Positions 14,811 to 21,763 of a stretch of DNA of 37,120 nt are shown here, in pieces. The stretch is from NCBI GenBank assembly GCA_964510205.1, contig CAZEBW010000031.1:1-37120 (forward strand). Reading direction: 5' to 3'. The translations under genes and the position numbers were made by a program. How positions within the stretch are numbered: the first letter of the stretch is position 1; each line of letters starts with the position of its first letter. The notes under the pieces are model-generated. The model was not told the DNA's origin. It worked only from the letters and a program-made list of their open reading frames with translations, and searched no databases. This DNA is from CAZEBW01 sp964510205 (lineage in GTDB: Bacteria > Chloroflexota > Anaerolineae > VGOG01).

Positions 14811-16175
14811 GCCGCGGACGGTGGTCAGATACCGTGGCTCCGACGGATCCGGCTCGATCTTCTGGCGCAGGCGGCTGACCAGCTTCCCGATGCGGGCATC
14901 ATCCACCTCGTCAATGTAATCCTGGCCCCAAACGGACTCCACGATCTCGTATCTGTCGCAGATTTGGTCCAGGCGGCCGTAGAGCAAGAGCAGCAATCGG
15001 TACTCCAGATCGCTTAAATCAGGAGCCAACTCCCCGTCCACCCAGACGTGGCCGGAATCCACATCCACCCGCACCCCCTGAGGCTCGCCTCTCTTCACCA
15101 GCCTCTGCCTGCGGGCAAAGCCCTCGAACAATTCGCCAAAAACGGATGCGCCGCCCTCCCTCTCCTCGAGGATGGCCTTCTGCCGCAGAGAACGCCCTAG
15201 CTCCGGATCGAGATCCTCCCCTGGCCTGGAAACGAAAGCCACCAACGCCTCCTGTTCGTCAGCGGTGAGTCCATTCCACAGCTTGGCGCACTCGGTCCTG
15301 ATACTGACATCGCTGTCGAGTCGCTCCCGCACTAGCTTGTAGCTCTGGTCTTCATCTTCATAGGAGTCCGGGTAGCCGTGGTTGACCTCGGCCAGGACAC
15401 GGCAGGTGGCCTCCAGCAGGCCGGGATGGCCGCCGGCCTGGGCGATGACAAAGGCGACGTCATCTGGACTGAACTCCACCTCCTCTTCCCTGGCAAACTG
15501 GGCGATAACCTGCTGGGTATCGCCCCTGCCCAGGGGGGATAGAAAGAGGGTATTGGGGGCGAAGAGCTCGCAGAACTCCCCCACCTTGTCTCCGCGTCGC
15601 GGTCTGCTGAGCGGTTGGTCAGTGGCCACCACGTACGAAAGCCGGCGGCCATATTTGTCCTTGAGAGCGCGAAGATTCAACAGGACGCGCTCGTCCAGGC
15701 CGGCGAAGGGCTCGTCGAACTCGTCGAAAAGCAAGACCATGCGCTGTTCGAGACCCTCGCTGATGACCGTGAGGGCCTCGTTGAAACTCAGCGGCACCAA
15801 GAATGGGTTGGCCGGTTCCACCAATTGACGATACGACGCACCGACGCGATCCAAAAGCTCTGGCTCGATTTCCAGGCCCTTGAGTTTGGCCAGGGTGCTG
15901 CGCAGGATGAGCTCGTAGAACCCCTGCTCGGTGAGCTCCAGCATGAGGTTGAAGTCAATGTAGACGAAAATGTACTTGGAAGTGAACACGGCGTCATCGG
16001 CGCCATCCGCCAAGTACTTTCTCTTCACCGCAGGCAAGGGGAGAGAACGCAGCAATGTGGACTTGCCGGTGTTGCTCAGCCCCACGATGGAGCAGCACTC
16101 CCCATCCTCAATACATTCCATGATGTAGGCCGCGTCAGCGCCTCTGGTGACGGTGGCCTCTTTGTCTATTCCCAT
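14784..16175 (-). CDS. AAA-type ATPase with C-terminal OmpR-type winged helix
   Basis: 463 residues. The Walker A motif is VGLSNTGKSTLL (residues 31-42), Walker B is RMVLLFDEFDEPF (near 175), and a sensor-like strand is LSYVVATDQPLS (near 195). It looks like an ORC/STAND-type P-loop ATPase (about residues 10-290) with a helical region after it. The last 100 residues (about 365-463) are a Trans_reg_C winged helix: VDVDSGHVWVDGELAPDLSD, EYRLLLLLYGRLDQ and VSRLRQKIEPDPSEPRYLTTVRGRGYRLVSP. The usual receiver domain is replaced by the ATPase, so this is probably a nucleotide-dependent DNA-binding regulator. Its targets are unknown. The stop codon lies in a 28-bp sequence repeated beyond a palindromic element. 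Confidence 0.82.
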   Translation of the reverse strand: MGIDKEATVTRGADAAYIMECIEDGECCSIVGLSNTGKSTLLRSLPLPAVKRKYLADGADDAVFTSKYIFVYIDFNLMLELTEQGFYELILRSTLAKLKGLEIEPELLDRVGASYRQLVEPANPFLVPLSFNEALTVISEGLEQRMVLLFDEFDEPFAGLDERVLLNLRALKDKYGRRLSYVVATDQPLSRPRRGDKVGEFCELFAPNTLFLSPLGRGDTQQVIAQFAREEEVEFSPDDVAFVIAQAGGHPGLLEATCRVLAEVNHGYPDSYEDEDQSYKLVRERLDSDVSIRTECAKLWNGLTADEQEALVAFVSRPGEDLDPELGRSLRQKAILEEREGGASVFGELFEGFARRQRLVKRGEPQGVRVDVDSGHVWVDGELAPDLSDLEYRLLLLLYGRLDQICDRYEIVESVWGQDYIDEVDDARIGKLVSRLRQKIEPDPSEPRYLTTVRGRGYRLVSP

Positions 16176-16212
16176 AACTTTTTATCCCTCTTGACAGCTT
16201 GGATGAACAGAG

Positions 16213-16329
16213 GTCAACGACATCATCGGCAGCTTCCACGAGGACCACGCCACCATTCGCCGCGAGTTCATCATGAGGAGGATGATGGATCGGGAGGGCG
16301 GCGGGGGCGACTACTGGCGGATAGCGTGA
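16213..16329 (+). pseudogene. 3' remnant of an unidentified gene
   Basis: A 38-codon plus-strand frame reads VNDIIGSFHEDHATIRREFI followed by MRRMMDREGGGGDYWRIA and a TGA. It has no start codon or ribosome-binding site of its own. The amino acid content looks protein-like, as if it were the tail of a decayed gene, but I do not recognise the family. The TGA stop is inside the following GTGAAACG repeat. It could be chance coding potential. Confidence 0.4.
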
Positions 16330-16396
16330 AACGTGAAGCGTAAAACGTGATGGTTTTCCGTCGTATGAGCCTTACGTTTCACGTTTCACGTTTTAC
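16325..16396. repeat. GTGAAACGTGAA repeats in inverted orientation
   Basis: Plus-strand GTGAAACGTGAAGCGTAAAA (16326-16345) is followed at 16372-16396 by TTACGTTTCACGTTTCACG and TTTTAC. The two clusters are complementary and could fold into a hairpin of about 20 bp. The same family occurs at 7130-7155 and 33739-33803. Confidence 0.8.
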
Positions 16397-16446
16397 TGCG
16401 CCCGCGGGCACGGGAGCCCACTCCGCTATAGCATCGAAGCTTCGCT

Positions 16447-17442
16447 CTAGACCACAATCTCCACATTCAAAGCATCGAGCACAAATTGGATGGGATTGAT
16501 GAGCGTAGTGGCGTCGGAGCCCGCAAATAGCAAACCGACGACGAAATCCTCCTCATCCAGCACGGCCGAGCCCGAGTCGCCCCCCTGGCTCATCGCCCCA
16601 GCCATCAACTGATCCTCGAAAATGGCGGTCCCCCCATCGTAGCTGACGCGGGAAGTGACATCAATCTGAATGATGCGACCGCTGGTGAAGGCCGTGGTGC
16701 GCCCGCTCTTCTTGACCCGCGTGCCCAGTGTGACCTCCCTGGTTCCCTCAGGCACACCGATCTCCAGGATCCTCCTCTCCACCAAATCGTCGGAGAGAGG
16801 CCTGGCGAGGGCAGCATCCACCAGGTTCCTTTCGGGAATCTCCTGAAAAGCCATCATCCGGTGGCTGGAGCCCAGCAGCTTGGCCAGCCAGTTGAGAAGG
16901 CTCTCCATCCCCGTGGCCATCGAGCAGGTAGGCGGGCTGGCGCCGAAGTTGAGGGGCACGAAGTCCTCCAAAGTGGCGATCTGATCATCTAGCGTGCCGC
17001 CATCGTAGCGGCCGGGCTGGATGATGGGATCCCCCTGCTGGGCCACGTTGGAGTTGGCCAGCACGTGGTTGTTGCTGAGGATGAAGAGCTCTCCATCCCG
17101 GGTCACCAGACAGCCCAGCGTCCCCGCCGTGATGTCCACGTGTCCGATGGAGACGCCCGCCGGCGCAGGTCGCCAGCGATCTTTGTGACCCTGCCAAGCT
17201 CGAATCACTCCCGTCTCCACAACGTCGGTCTTCACCGCCCCCAGCTTCTTGGGCACGACGTCGGCTGGCGCGAGCTGCGCTTCAGGCATCTTCCTCGTGA
17301 CCGAGACCACCACGCAGGGCTCATCGGTGACCCCTTCCTCTTCGGTCTCCTTGAAGCCAACGCCGCAGGCAATCACGTTCCGCCTGGTCAACAAGTAATC
17401 ACGGTTCTGCCTCTTGACTTGAATGGCTGACTTTATGTCCAT
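16447..17442 (-). CDS. Cytoplasmic trypsin-like serine protease with N-terminal GVGFK domain
   Basis: 331 residues, starting at an ATG after AAGGAGGCGAGG. The C-terminal two thirds is a chymotrypsin-fold protease with a full triad: H126 in LSNNHVLAN, D209 in NLVDAALA, S290 in QGGDSGSAV. It lacks a signal peptide, so it probably acts in the cytoplasm. The N-terminal about 80 residues (RRNVIACGVGFKETEEEGVTDEPCVVVSVTRK onward) form a small domain of the kind found in Nal1-like and other bacterial proteases. The neighbouring 88-aa gene encodes only that domain. The gene is preceded by its partner and followed by repeat DNA. Substrates are unknown. Confidence 0.85.
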   Translation of the reverse strand: MDIKSAIQVKRQNRDYLLTRRNVIACGVGFKETEEEGVTDEPCVVVSVTRKMPEAQLAPADVVPKKLGAVKTDVVETGVIRAWQGHKDRWRPAPAGVSIGHVDITAGTLGCLVTRDGELFILSNNHVLANSNVAQQGDPIIQPGRYDGGTLDDQIATLEDFVPLNFGASPPTCSMATGMESLLNWLAKLLGSSHRMMAFQEIPERNLVDAALARPLSDDLVERRILEIGVPEGTREVTLGTRVKKSGRTTAFTSGRIIQIDVTSRVSYDGGTAIFEDQLMAGAMSQGGDSGSAVLDEEDFVVGLLFAGSDATTLINPIQFVLDALNVEIVV

Positions 17443-17530
17443 TTCCTCGCCTCCTTATGAATGCTTAGCTTCTGTTCACCGAAGGTCGTGGAGGTTTCCC
17501 GCGACCGAGCGGGGCCCTGCCAATGAAGCG

Positions 17531-17797
17531 TTACGAAGACAGAGCAACAAATTCGCCCACCTCTTTCACGTCAAGGGGGACCCCCTCTATCTCAGCGGGA
17601 ATCTGATCACTGGCATCAAGCTCTGAGGGCGACCTTTTGTTCTTCACCATCACCACCAGGCTCAACTGGTCGGTCTCCTGGCCTGCGACCTCCTTGAAGC
17701 CAATGCCCAGCCCCACGACGTTCTTCTTTCTGAGAAGGCTCTCCCCATACCGATCTTTAACCGCCCTAATCTGCTCAATTCCTTTCGCCGTAGCCAT
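17531..17797 (-). CDS. Free-standing copy of the protease N-terminal domain
   Basis: 88 residues from the ATG at 17797, which has GAGGAGGGACAAG just upstream. An in-frame GTG 15 bp earlier overlaps this ribosome-binding site and is unlikely. The core LLRKKNVVGLGIGFKEVAGQ and QLSLVVMVKNKRSPSELDAS, then DQIPAEIEGVPLDVKEVGEF, aligns with residues about 18-80 of the neighbouring protease (LTRRNVIACGVGFKETEEEG, PCVVVSVTRKMPEAQLAPAD, DVVPKKLGAVKTDVVETG). It has no catalytic residues. It lies 88 bp upstream of the protease on the same strand, behind a strong promoter, so the two are probably co-expressed. It could act as an inhibitor, a chaperone or a targeting subunit, none of which is proven. Confidence 0.78.
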   Translation of the reverse strand: MATAKGIEQIRAVKDRYGESLLRKKNVVGLGIGFKEVAGQETDQLSLVVMVKNKRSPSELDASDQIPAEIEGVPLDVKEVGEFVALSS

Positions 17798-17832
17798 CTT
17801 GTCCCTCCTCACAAAGTTCGATAGTCTTCTGG

Positions 17833-17861
17833 ATTATACTACGAATCAGCGCCCCTGGCAA
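17833..17861 (-). promoter_or_regulatory. Sigma-70-like promoter of the N-domain/protease pair
   Basis: Minus-strand TTGCCA (17861-17856), 17-bp spacer, TATAAT (17838-17833). The predicted start near 17826 gives a short leader before the ATG at 17797. One of the best promoter matches in the window. Confidence 0.72.
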
Positions 17862-17947
17862 AAATGCCAAATATCTCACCGAGGAGCAACGGAGTCGCGC
17901 CCGCGAAATCCCGCCGTCCGTTTACTTCGACAGGGTCAGTACAAGGC

Positions 17948-18796
17948 TCACTCTTCGCCGCTGTCTCTCATCTCACTGTAGACCTGCTCTGCATTGGCCT
18001 TCAATCGTTTCCTGTCCTCCCCCTCTTGGCCGTCGGCCACAGGGAAGAAATCAACCATCTCGGCCACCGAGGCGACGGCTTCCGACCGGCTGTGGCCCGT
18101 CGCATACCTCCCCCGCATCCTGGCGCGCAAGCGGCGAATGTACTTGGATAGTTCATTGGTGACCTCTCTATCGCATATCTCGCCCTCGCCGGGCACGATG
18201 ATGTCCGCCTTGACCCACGGCCTGCGAATGTAAGTCAGGGCATTTAGCCACTCCTTGGAGTCGGCCTCCTCCATAACAGGATGCACACCGTTGACCACCA
18301 CGTCGCCCGCAAAGAGGACGCCATCCCCAGGGATAGAGACGAGGATACTCGCGGGGGTGTGAGCGCCGACGTGGATCAGCTTGAGCACTTTGTCCCCCTT
18401 GTGCAGATCCAGATTGTCGGTGAAGGTCATCTGAGGGACGATAATGGGGAGTCTGCCCAACTCGGCAGCTACCTCTGGCTCTTCCTCGAAGTCGTTGGCG
18501 ACCTGGCGGCGGAAGGAATCGCCATAGCTCTTCATCTTCTTCCAGGCCAGCTCGTGGGCGATGACAGGGGCTGCGAAGACGTGATTGCCCACCACACATT
18601 CGGGGTGGTAATCCGTGTTGATGACGTAGATCACCGGTTGATCCGTCACTGCGGCGATCTGTTCCCGCCAGCGGCGAGCATCCACGGGCGACAGGGGGGT
18701 GTTGATGAGGATCACGCCCTCCTCGGTGACCACGAAGCCCACGTTCCCCCCTCGATAATGTGTTTCTGCATAGATGCCTGGCCCGATTCGTTGCAT
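17948..18796 (-). CDS. Metallo-beta-lactamase-fold protein with altered metal site
   Basis: 282 residues with a TTGGAGG ribosome-binding site. The fold is clear: NVGFVVTEEGVILINTPLSP (first strands), VIYVINTDYHPECVVGNHVF, VGAHTPASILVSIPGDGVLFAGDVV and ADIIVPGEGE. The metal-binding HxHxDH motif is changed to D62-Y-H64-P-E66-C67. The later histidine (H146) and aspartate (D165) are kept, but the last histidine is glutamate (PGEGE). Few of the usual seven ligands remain intact, so it may bind a single metal or be non-catalytic. No signal peptide is visible. The C-terminal 80 residues are helical and basic. The function is not predictable beyond the fold, and no neighbour explains it. Confidence 0.78.
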   Translation of the reverse strand: MQRIGPGIYAETHYRGGNVGFVVTEEGVILINTPLSPVDARRWREQIAAVTDQPVIYVINTDYHPECVVGNHVFAAPVIAHELAWKKMKSYGDSFRRQVANDFEEEPEVAAELGRLPIIVPQMTFTDNLDLHKGDKVLKLIHVGAHTPASILVSIPGDGVLFAGDVVVNGVHPVMEEADSKEWLNALTYIRRPWVKADIIVPGEGEICDREVTNELSKYIRRLRARMRGRYATGHSRSEAVASVAEMVDFFPVADGQEGEDRKRLKANAEQVYSEMRDSGEE

Positions 18797-18923
18797 TTAG
18801 ATTTCTACCTCCAATCTAGCTACTCATCACTTTGCAGGACGGGAGCAGTTCGTCGGTTGAGTAACCACCGTAGGCGGCATATCGAAACCAGAACTGCGGC
18901 TCTCGATAGCACCGGCTCGATTG

Positions 18924-19949
18924 TCAACGTCGCCCACGCTTTGTAGACGCGTCGGCTGTGACCGGAACCGCGACCAGGAGCATCAAGATCGTGGTCGCCA
19001 CCGCCGAAGCGAGGCACCAGCTACAAACGGCCTGCACGACGAAGAGCTCCAGACACGTCAGATAGATGGAAAAGAGGACGCCGAAGAGGGTCAGTCCCAA
19101 CAGGCCCAACGTCGCCAGATCGGCGCCTCGTCCGACCAGGTATCTTCGCCCCGCCCACAAAGCGCCGATGGCCAGATAGTACACCACCCCCAGCACAGCG
19201 ACGGGGATGCCCAAGATGCGCGCGTAGGGACTGGACTGCACGAAGCTGCACTCGCCGATCGGGCCGCAGAAGGCTTCGACGTGGGCGATTTCCACGTAGG
19301 ACAGGTACATGGCGATTCCCAATCCCACCAGGATCAAGAGAGGAATGGCCCACGTCTCGGCATAGGGGATGGGATCGCGGTCTAGCCGCCACAAGCGAGA
19401 CAATCGCCGTCGGGCGGCCGCCACACGCCAGGCCGCATAGCCCAGAGCGGCCACCATCCCCGCCAACACCACCCAGGCCAGGGCAACGCCCACCGAAGCC
19501 AAAGACGCTGCTCGGCTCTCGGAGATGGCCTGGGTGGTGCCAGGGATATCGGGCCAACCGATGCCGCCGGCCGCCAGCCCCTCTTCGACCAAAGGCGGGA
19601 ATTGCTGCGGGATCTCATCGCTGCCCACCAGCACGGTATCACCGATCACGATCGTGGGCACGCCTTGCCGATCAGGCGCAATCTGGTATCGCTCGACCAT
19701 CTCCAGGTAAAACTCGTAGCCAGAGGATTCAAGGGTGTTGATCCTCAGGATCTGGAGCCGGTCGCCGTAGTCCTCCAACATCGGATCCAGCACCTGTTCG
19801 TTGACGCGGTGGCAAGCGGGACAGGTAGGGGTGTAGAAAAGGATGGCCCGTACCACCGCCTCGTCGGCCGACAGTGTGGCGACAGCGGGCGCCACCGCCA
19901 GACAGACCACGATGAGCAGAGCAGCGAAAAGCAAAGTCAGTTTATTCAT
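18924..19949 (-). CDS. Thioredoxin-VKOR fusion (disulfide-bond formation)
   Basis: 341 residues, ATG after GCAGGAGG. A signal sequence or anchor (LTLLFAALLIVVCLAVAPAVA) leads into a thioredoxin-like domain with the active site YTPTCPACHRVN (C43, C46) and a cis-proline region GVPTIVIG. A linker helix (about 145-175) joins a vitamin-K-epoxide-reductase domain of four or five helices. The VKOR loop cysteines are C228 and C234 (AFCGPIGECSFVQSSPYA), and the CxxC quinone-site pair is CSWC at 309-312. Such proteins oxidise thiols in exported proteins and pass electrons to quinone. The usual bacterial fusion has VKOR first and thioredoxin last; here the order is reversed. The nearby secreted cysteine-containing proteins and cytochrome c are plausible clients. 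Confidence 0.88.
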   Translation of the reverse strand: MNKLTLLFAALLIVVCLAVAPAVATLSADEAVVRAILFYTPTCPACHRVNEQVLDPMLEDYGDRLQILRINTLESSGYEFYLEMVERYQIAPDRQGVPTIVIGDTVLVGSDEIPQQFPPLVEEGLAAGGIGWPDIPGTTQAISESRAASLASVGVALAWVVLAGMVAALGYAAWRVAAARRRLSRLWRLDRDPIPYAETWAIPLLILVGLGIAMYLSYVEIAHVEAFCGPIGECSFVQSSPYARILGIPVAVLGVVYYLAIGALWAGRRYLVGRGADLATLGLLGLTLFGVLFSIYLTCLELFVVQAVCSWCLASAVATTILMLLVAVPVTADASTKRGRR

Positions 19950-19969
19950 TGAGAAACCTCCTGCGGACT

Positions 19970-19978
19970 ATTATATCA
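19970..19978 (-). promoter_or_regulatory. Extended -10 promoter of the Trx-VKOR gene
   Basis: Minus-strand TGATATAAT (19978-19970) is a perfect extended -10. No clear -35 is present. It lies about 25 bp upstream of the start codon, which leaves a very short leader with the GGAGG ribosome-binding site. Confidence 0.55.
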
Positions 19979-20018
19979 CAAGCTGGCCCGATTCGCCAGC
20001 GACGGGCCTCTGAAATGA

Positions 20019-20115
20019 GTGTGTTTCAAACGAGTTGGCTGGTATTGTTGGTCGGAATGGTATTCCGACGAATTGACGGATTACCAATCCGTCCTACAAC
20101 TGAGATGAAACACAC
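20019..20115. repeat. Three-stem palindromic element
   Basis: Outer arms GTGTGTTTCA (20019-20028) and TGAAACACAC (20106-20115) are perfect complements. Inside are two perfect 8-bp hairpins, GTCGGAAT/ATTCCGAC (20051-20058 with 20062-20069) and GACGGATT/AATCCGTC (20075-20082 with 20086-20093), each with a 3-nt loop. The element lies 10 bp past the subtilase stop and may terminate it or be a mobile palindrome. Confidence 0.8.
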
Positions 20116-20125
20116 GCCTTTGTAA

Positions 20126-21436
20126 TCAATAGAGCGGGGAGAGAAAAGGCACGTAGAGCTTGAAACCGACCACGCTGAGCAGGGCTTGATGCGCATCTAT
20201 CCGACCCCAGCCATAGAATTCGTCCCAGCCTGGCGGGCCCAGATCAAGCGCGGTGCGGCTGATCACCCAGGCGACATGATCGTTGCTGGCCTCCGGCCTG
20301 ACCGACCAGATCAGGGCCGCCAAGCCAGCCACGTGGGGAGCAGCCATGGAGGTGCCGGACTTGTGCCAGTAACCATCCAGCCAGGGCCAGGTGCTGTAGA
20401 TTGAAACGCCAGGGGCGACAACGTCTACCTCTGCCCCGTGATTGGAGAATCCTGGCCGGACATCATCCACGTCGGTGGCGCCTACGCCCAGCACACGATC
20501 GCAAGCAGCCGGGTAGAGCACCTCCCCTCCGCTGTTGCCCGTCGCCGCCACCAGCAGCACGCCCTGGGCATGGACATAGTCCACGGCCTCCTGCAGGGCC
20601 TGCGAGCTCTCCTCTCCCCCCAGGCTCAGGTTGATGACGTCGGCCCCGTTGTCCGCAGCATAAATCAGGCCCGCGATGATGTCGGAGTACCAGCCATCGC
20701 CGTACTCGTCCAGCACCTTGACGGGCATCAGTCGAGCTCCCCAAGAGATGCCGGCGATGCCCACCTGGTTATCCGTCTCCGCCGCTGCGATGCCGGCCAC
20801 GTGGGTGCCGTGGCCGTTGTCATCGGTAAGGTCACCATCCTCAAAGGGAAGACAGTTGGAATTAGAACACTGATGATAGAAATGCCAGCCGTGCACGTCG
20901 TCAATCTTCCCGTTCCCGTCATCGTCCAGGCTGTTAGCTGGCACCTCGCCGGGATGGATCCAAACCTGCGCCGCCAGGTCGGGATGATCCAGTTCAAGGC
21001 CGGTGTCGAGCACGGCGATGACGATCTCTTCGCTGCCGATGGTGATCTCCCAGGCCGCCGGGGTCCCTATCTTGGCTGGCGCCCACTGATTCTCCCAACG
21101 GGGATCGCTGGGGATGACGGTCACGGAGGCCGAGGGGTCGAGCTCCGCGTATTCGACGGCGGGATCGCGCCTCATGCTCTCGACGATCTCCAGCTCCCGA
21201 CCGGGGGGCACGGCCAGGCTCTTGAGTCCCAAGCGGGGGATCTCGCGCTCAACGGACAATCCCCGCCGAGAGAGCGCAGCTTGCACATCGGCGGCCAAAG
21301 CCCCCGCTGCGAACTTCACCAGGACGCCGCCCGGCCTAAAGCGTGTGGTCTCTGCCTTCATTGTCGCTGCTGGCTCTCCGCCCATCGAGACGACGAGCAG
21401 AGCGACCAGGAGAGCGATGGCCACTACTCTCCCCAT
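20126..21436 (-). CDS. Secreted subtilisin-family serine protease (S8)
   Basis: 436 residues with a GGGAGGGG ribosome-binding site. A signal peptide (VVAIALLVALLVVSMGGEPAA) is followed by an I9-like propeptide (about 30-105, GVLVKFAAGALAADVQAALS). The S8 catalytic domain has D144 (AVLDTGLELDHPD), H209 (NGHGTHVAGIAAA), oxyanion N301 (AATGNSGG) and S363 (SGTSMAAPHVAGLAAL). Inserted acidic loops (NSLDDDGNGKIDD) could bind calcium. The C-terminus reads VVGFKLYVPFLSPLY, a 'YxPxL' tail similar to those of two other exported proteins in the window. The enzyme probably degrades extracellular protein or matures exported proteins. It has its own promoter and seems monocistronic, with the three-stem palindrome just after the stop. 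Confidence 0.93.
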   Translation of the reverse strand: MGRVVAIALLVALLVVSMGGEPAATMKAETTRFRPGGVLVKFAAGALAADVQAALSRRGLSVEREIPRLGLKSLAVPPGRELEIVESMRRDPAVEYAELDPSASVTVIPSDPRWENQWAPAKIGTPAAWEITIGSEEIVIAVLDTGLELDHPDLAAQVWIHPGEVPANSLDDDGNGKIDDVHGWHFYHQCSNSNCLPFEDGDLTDDNGHGTHVAGIAAAETDNQVGIAGISWGARLMPVKVLDEYGDGWYSDIIAGLIYAADNGADVINLSLGGEESSQALQEAVDYVHAQGVLLVAATGNSGGEVLYPAACDRVLGVGATDVDDVRPGFSNHGAEVDVVAPGVSIYSTWPWLDGYWHKSGTSMAAPHVAGLAALIWSVRPEASNDHVAWVISRTALDLGPPGWDEFYGWGRIDAHQALLSVVGFKLYVPFLSPLY

Positions 21437-21465
21437 AAACGTCCCCTCCCAAAAAATCGCCCTCT

Positions 21466-21494
21466 ATTCTATCACGCTTCGCCGCTATAGGCAA
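21466..21494 (-). promoter_or_regulatory. Sigma-70-like promoter of the subtilase gene
   Basis: Minus-strand TTGCCT (21494-21489), 17-bp spacer, TAGAAT (21471-21466). The start would be near 21459, giving a leader of about 23 nt that contains the GGGAGGGG ribosome-binding site. Confidence 0.6.
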
Positions 21495-21549
21495 CCCGCC
21501 GCCTAAATCATCAACCCCTCGTCACTTCGTAACCGTTCAGCCAGGGTCG

Positions 21550-21649
21550 AGAAACCAGGTTTTTCCCGCCAGAGAAACTGCCTGCACCTACAGAAACCGC
21601 CTGAAACCAAGCGCACTCAGTATGGCAAGTGCCAAAAAACCTGGTTTCT
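21550..21649. repeat. 100-bp element with 15-bp terminal inverted repeats (copy 1)
   Basis: AGAAACCAGGTTTTT at 21550-21564 and its exact complement AAAAACCTGGTTTCT at 21635-21649 bound a 100-bp element with no coding potential. A second element with identical ends and nearly the same length is at 32924-33021. The interiors are not similar by eye. Confidence 0.8.
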
Positions 21650-21700
21650 GAGCTACCCCCTGAACGCCTACGTCACTTCATGCTGACTAATGAACCAAAT

Positions 21701-21746
21701 AGCGAGATGCGACGCACGAGAGACCTCTCACGCATCGCATCTCGCT
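21701..21746 (-). terminator. Long hairpin downstream of the cytochrome gene
   Basis: AGCGAGATGCGA (21701-21712) and TCGCATCTCGCT (21735-21746) pair perfectly. The stem continues with G-U-type pairs to about 22 bp around a 2-nt loop. It starts 18 bp past the stop codon of the cytochrome gene. The tail (ATTTGGTT) is weakly T-rich, so it may stabilise the 3' end as much as terminate. Confidence 0.55.
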
Positions 21747-21763
21747 TCTGAGAACCGTAGCGG

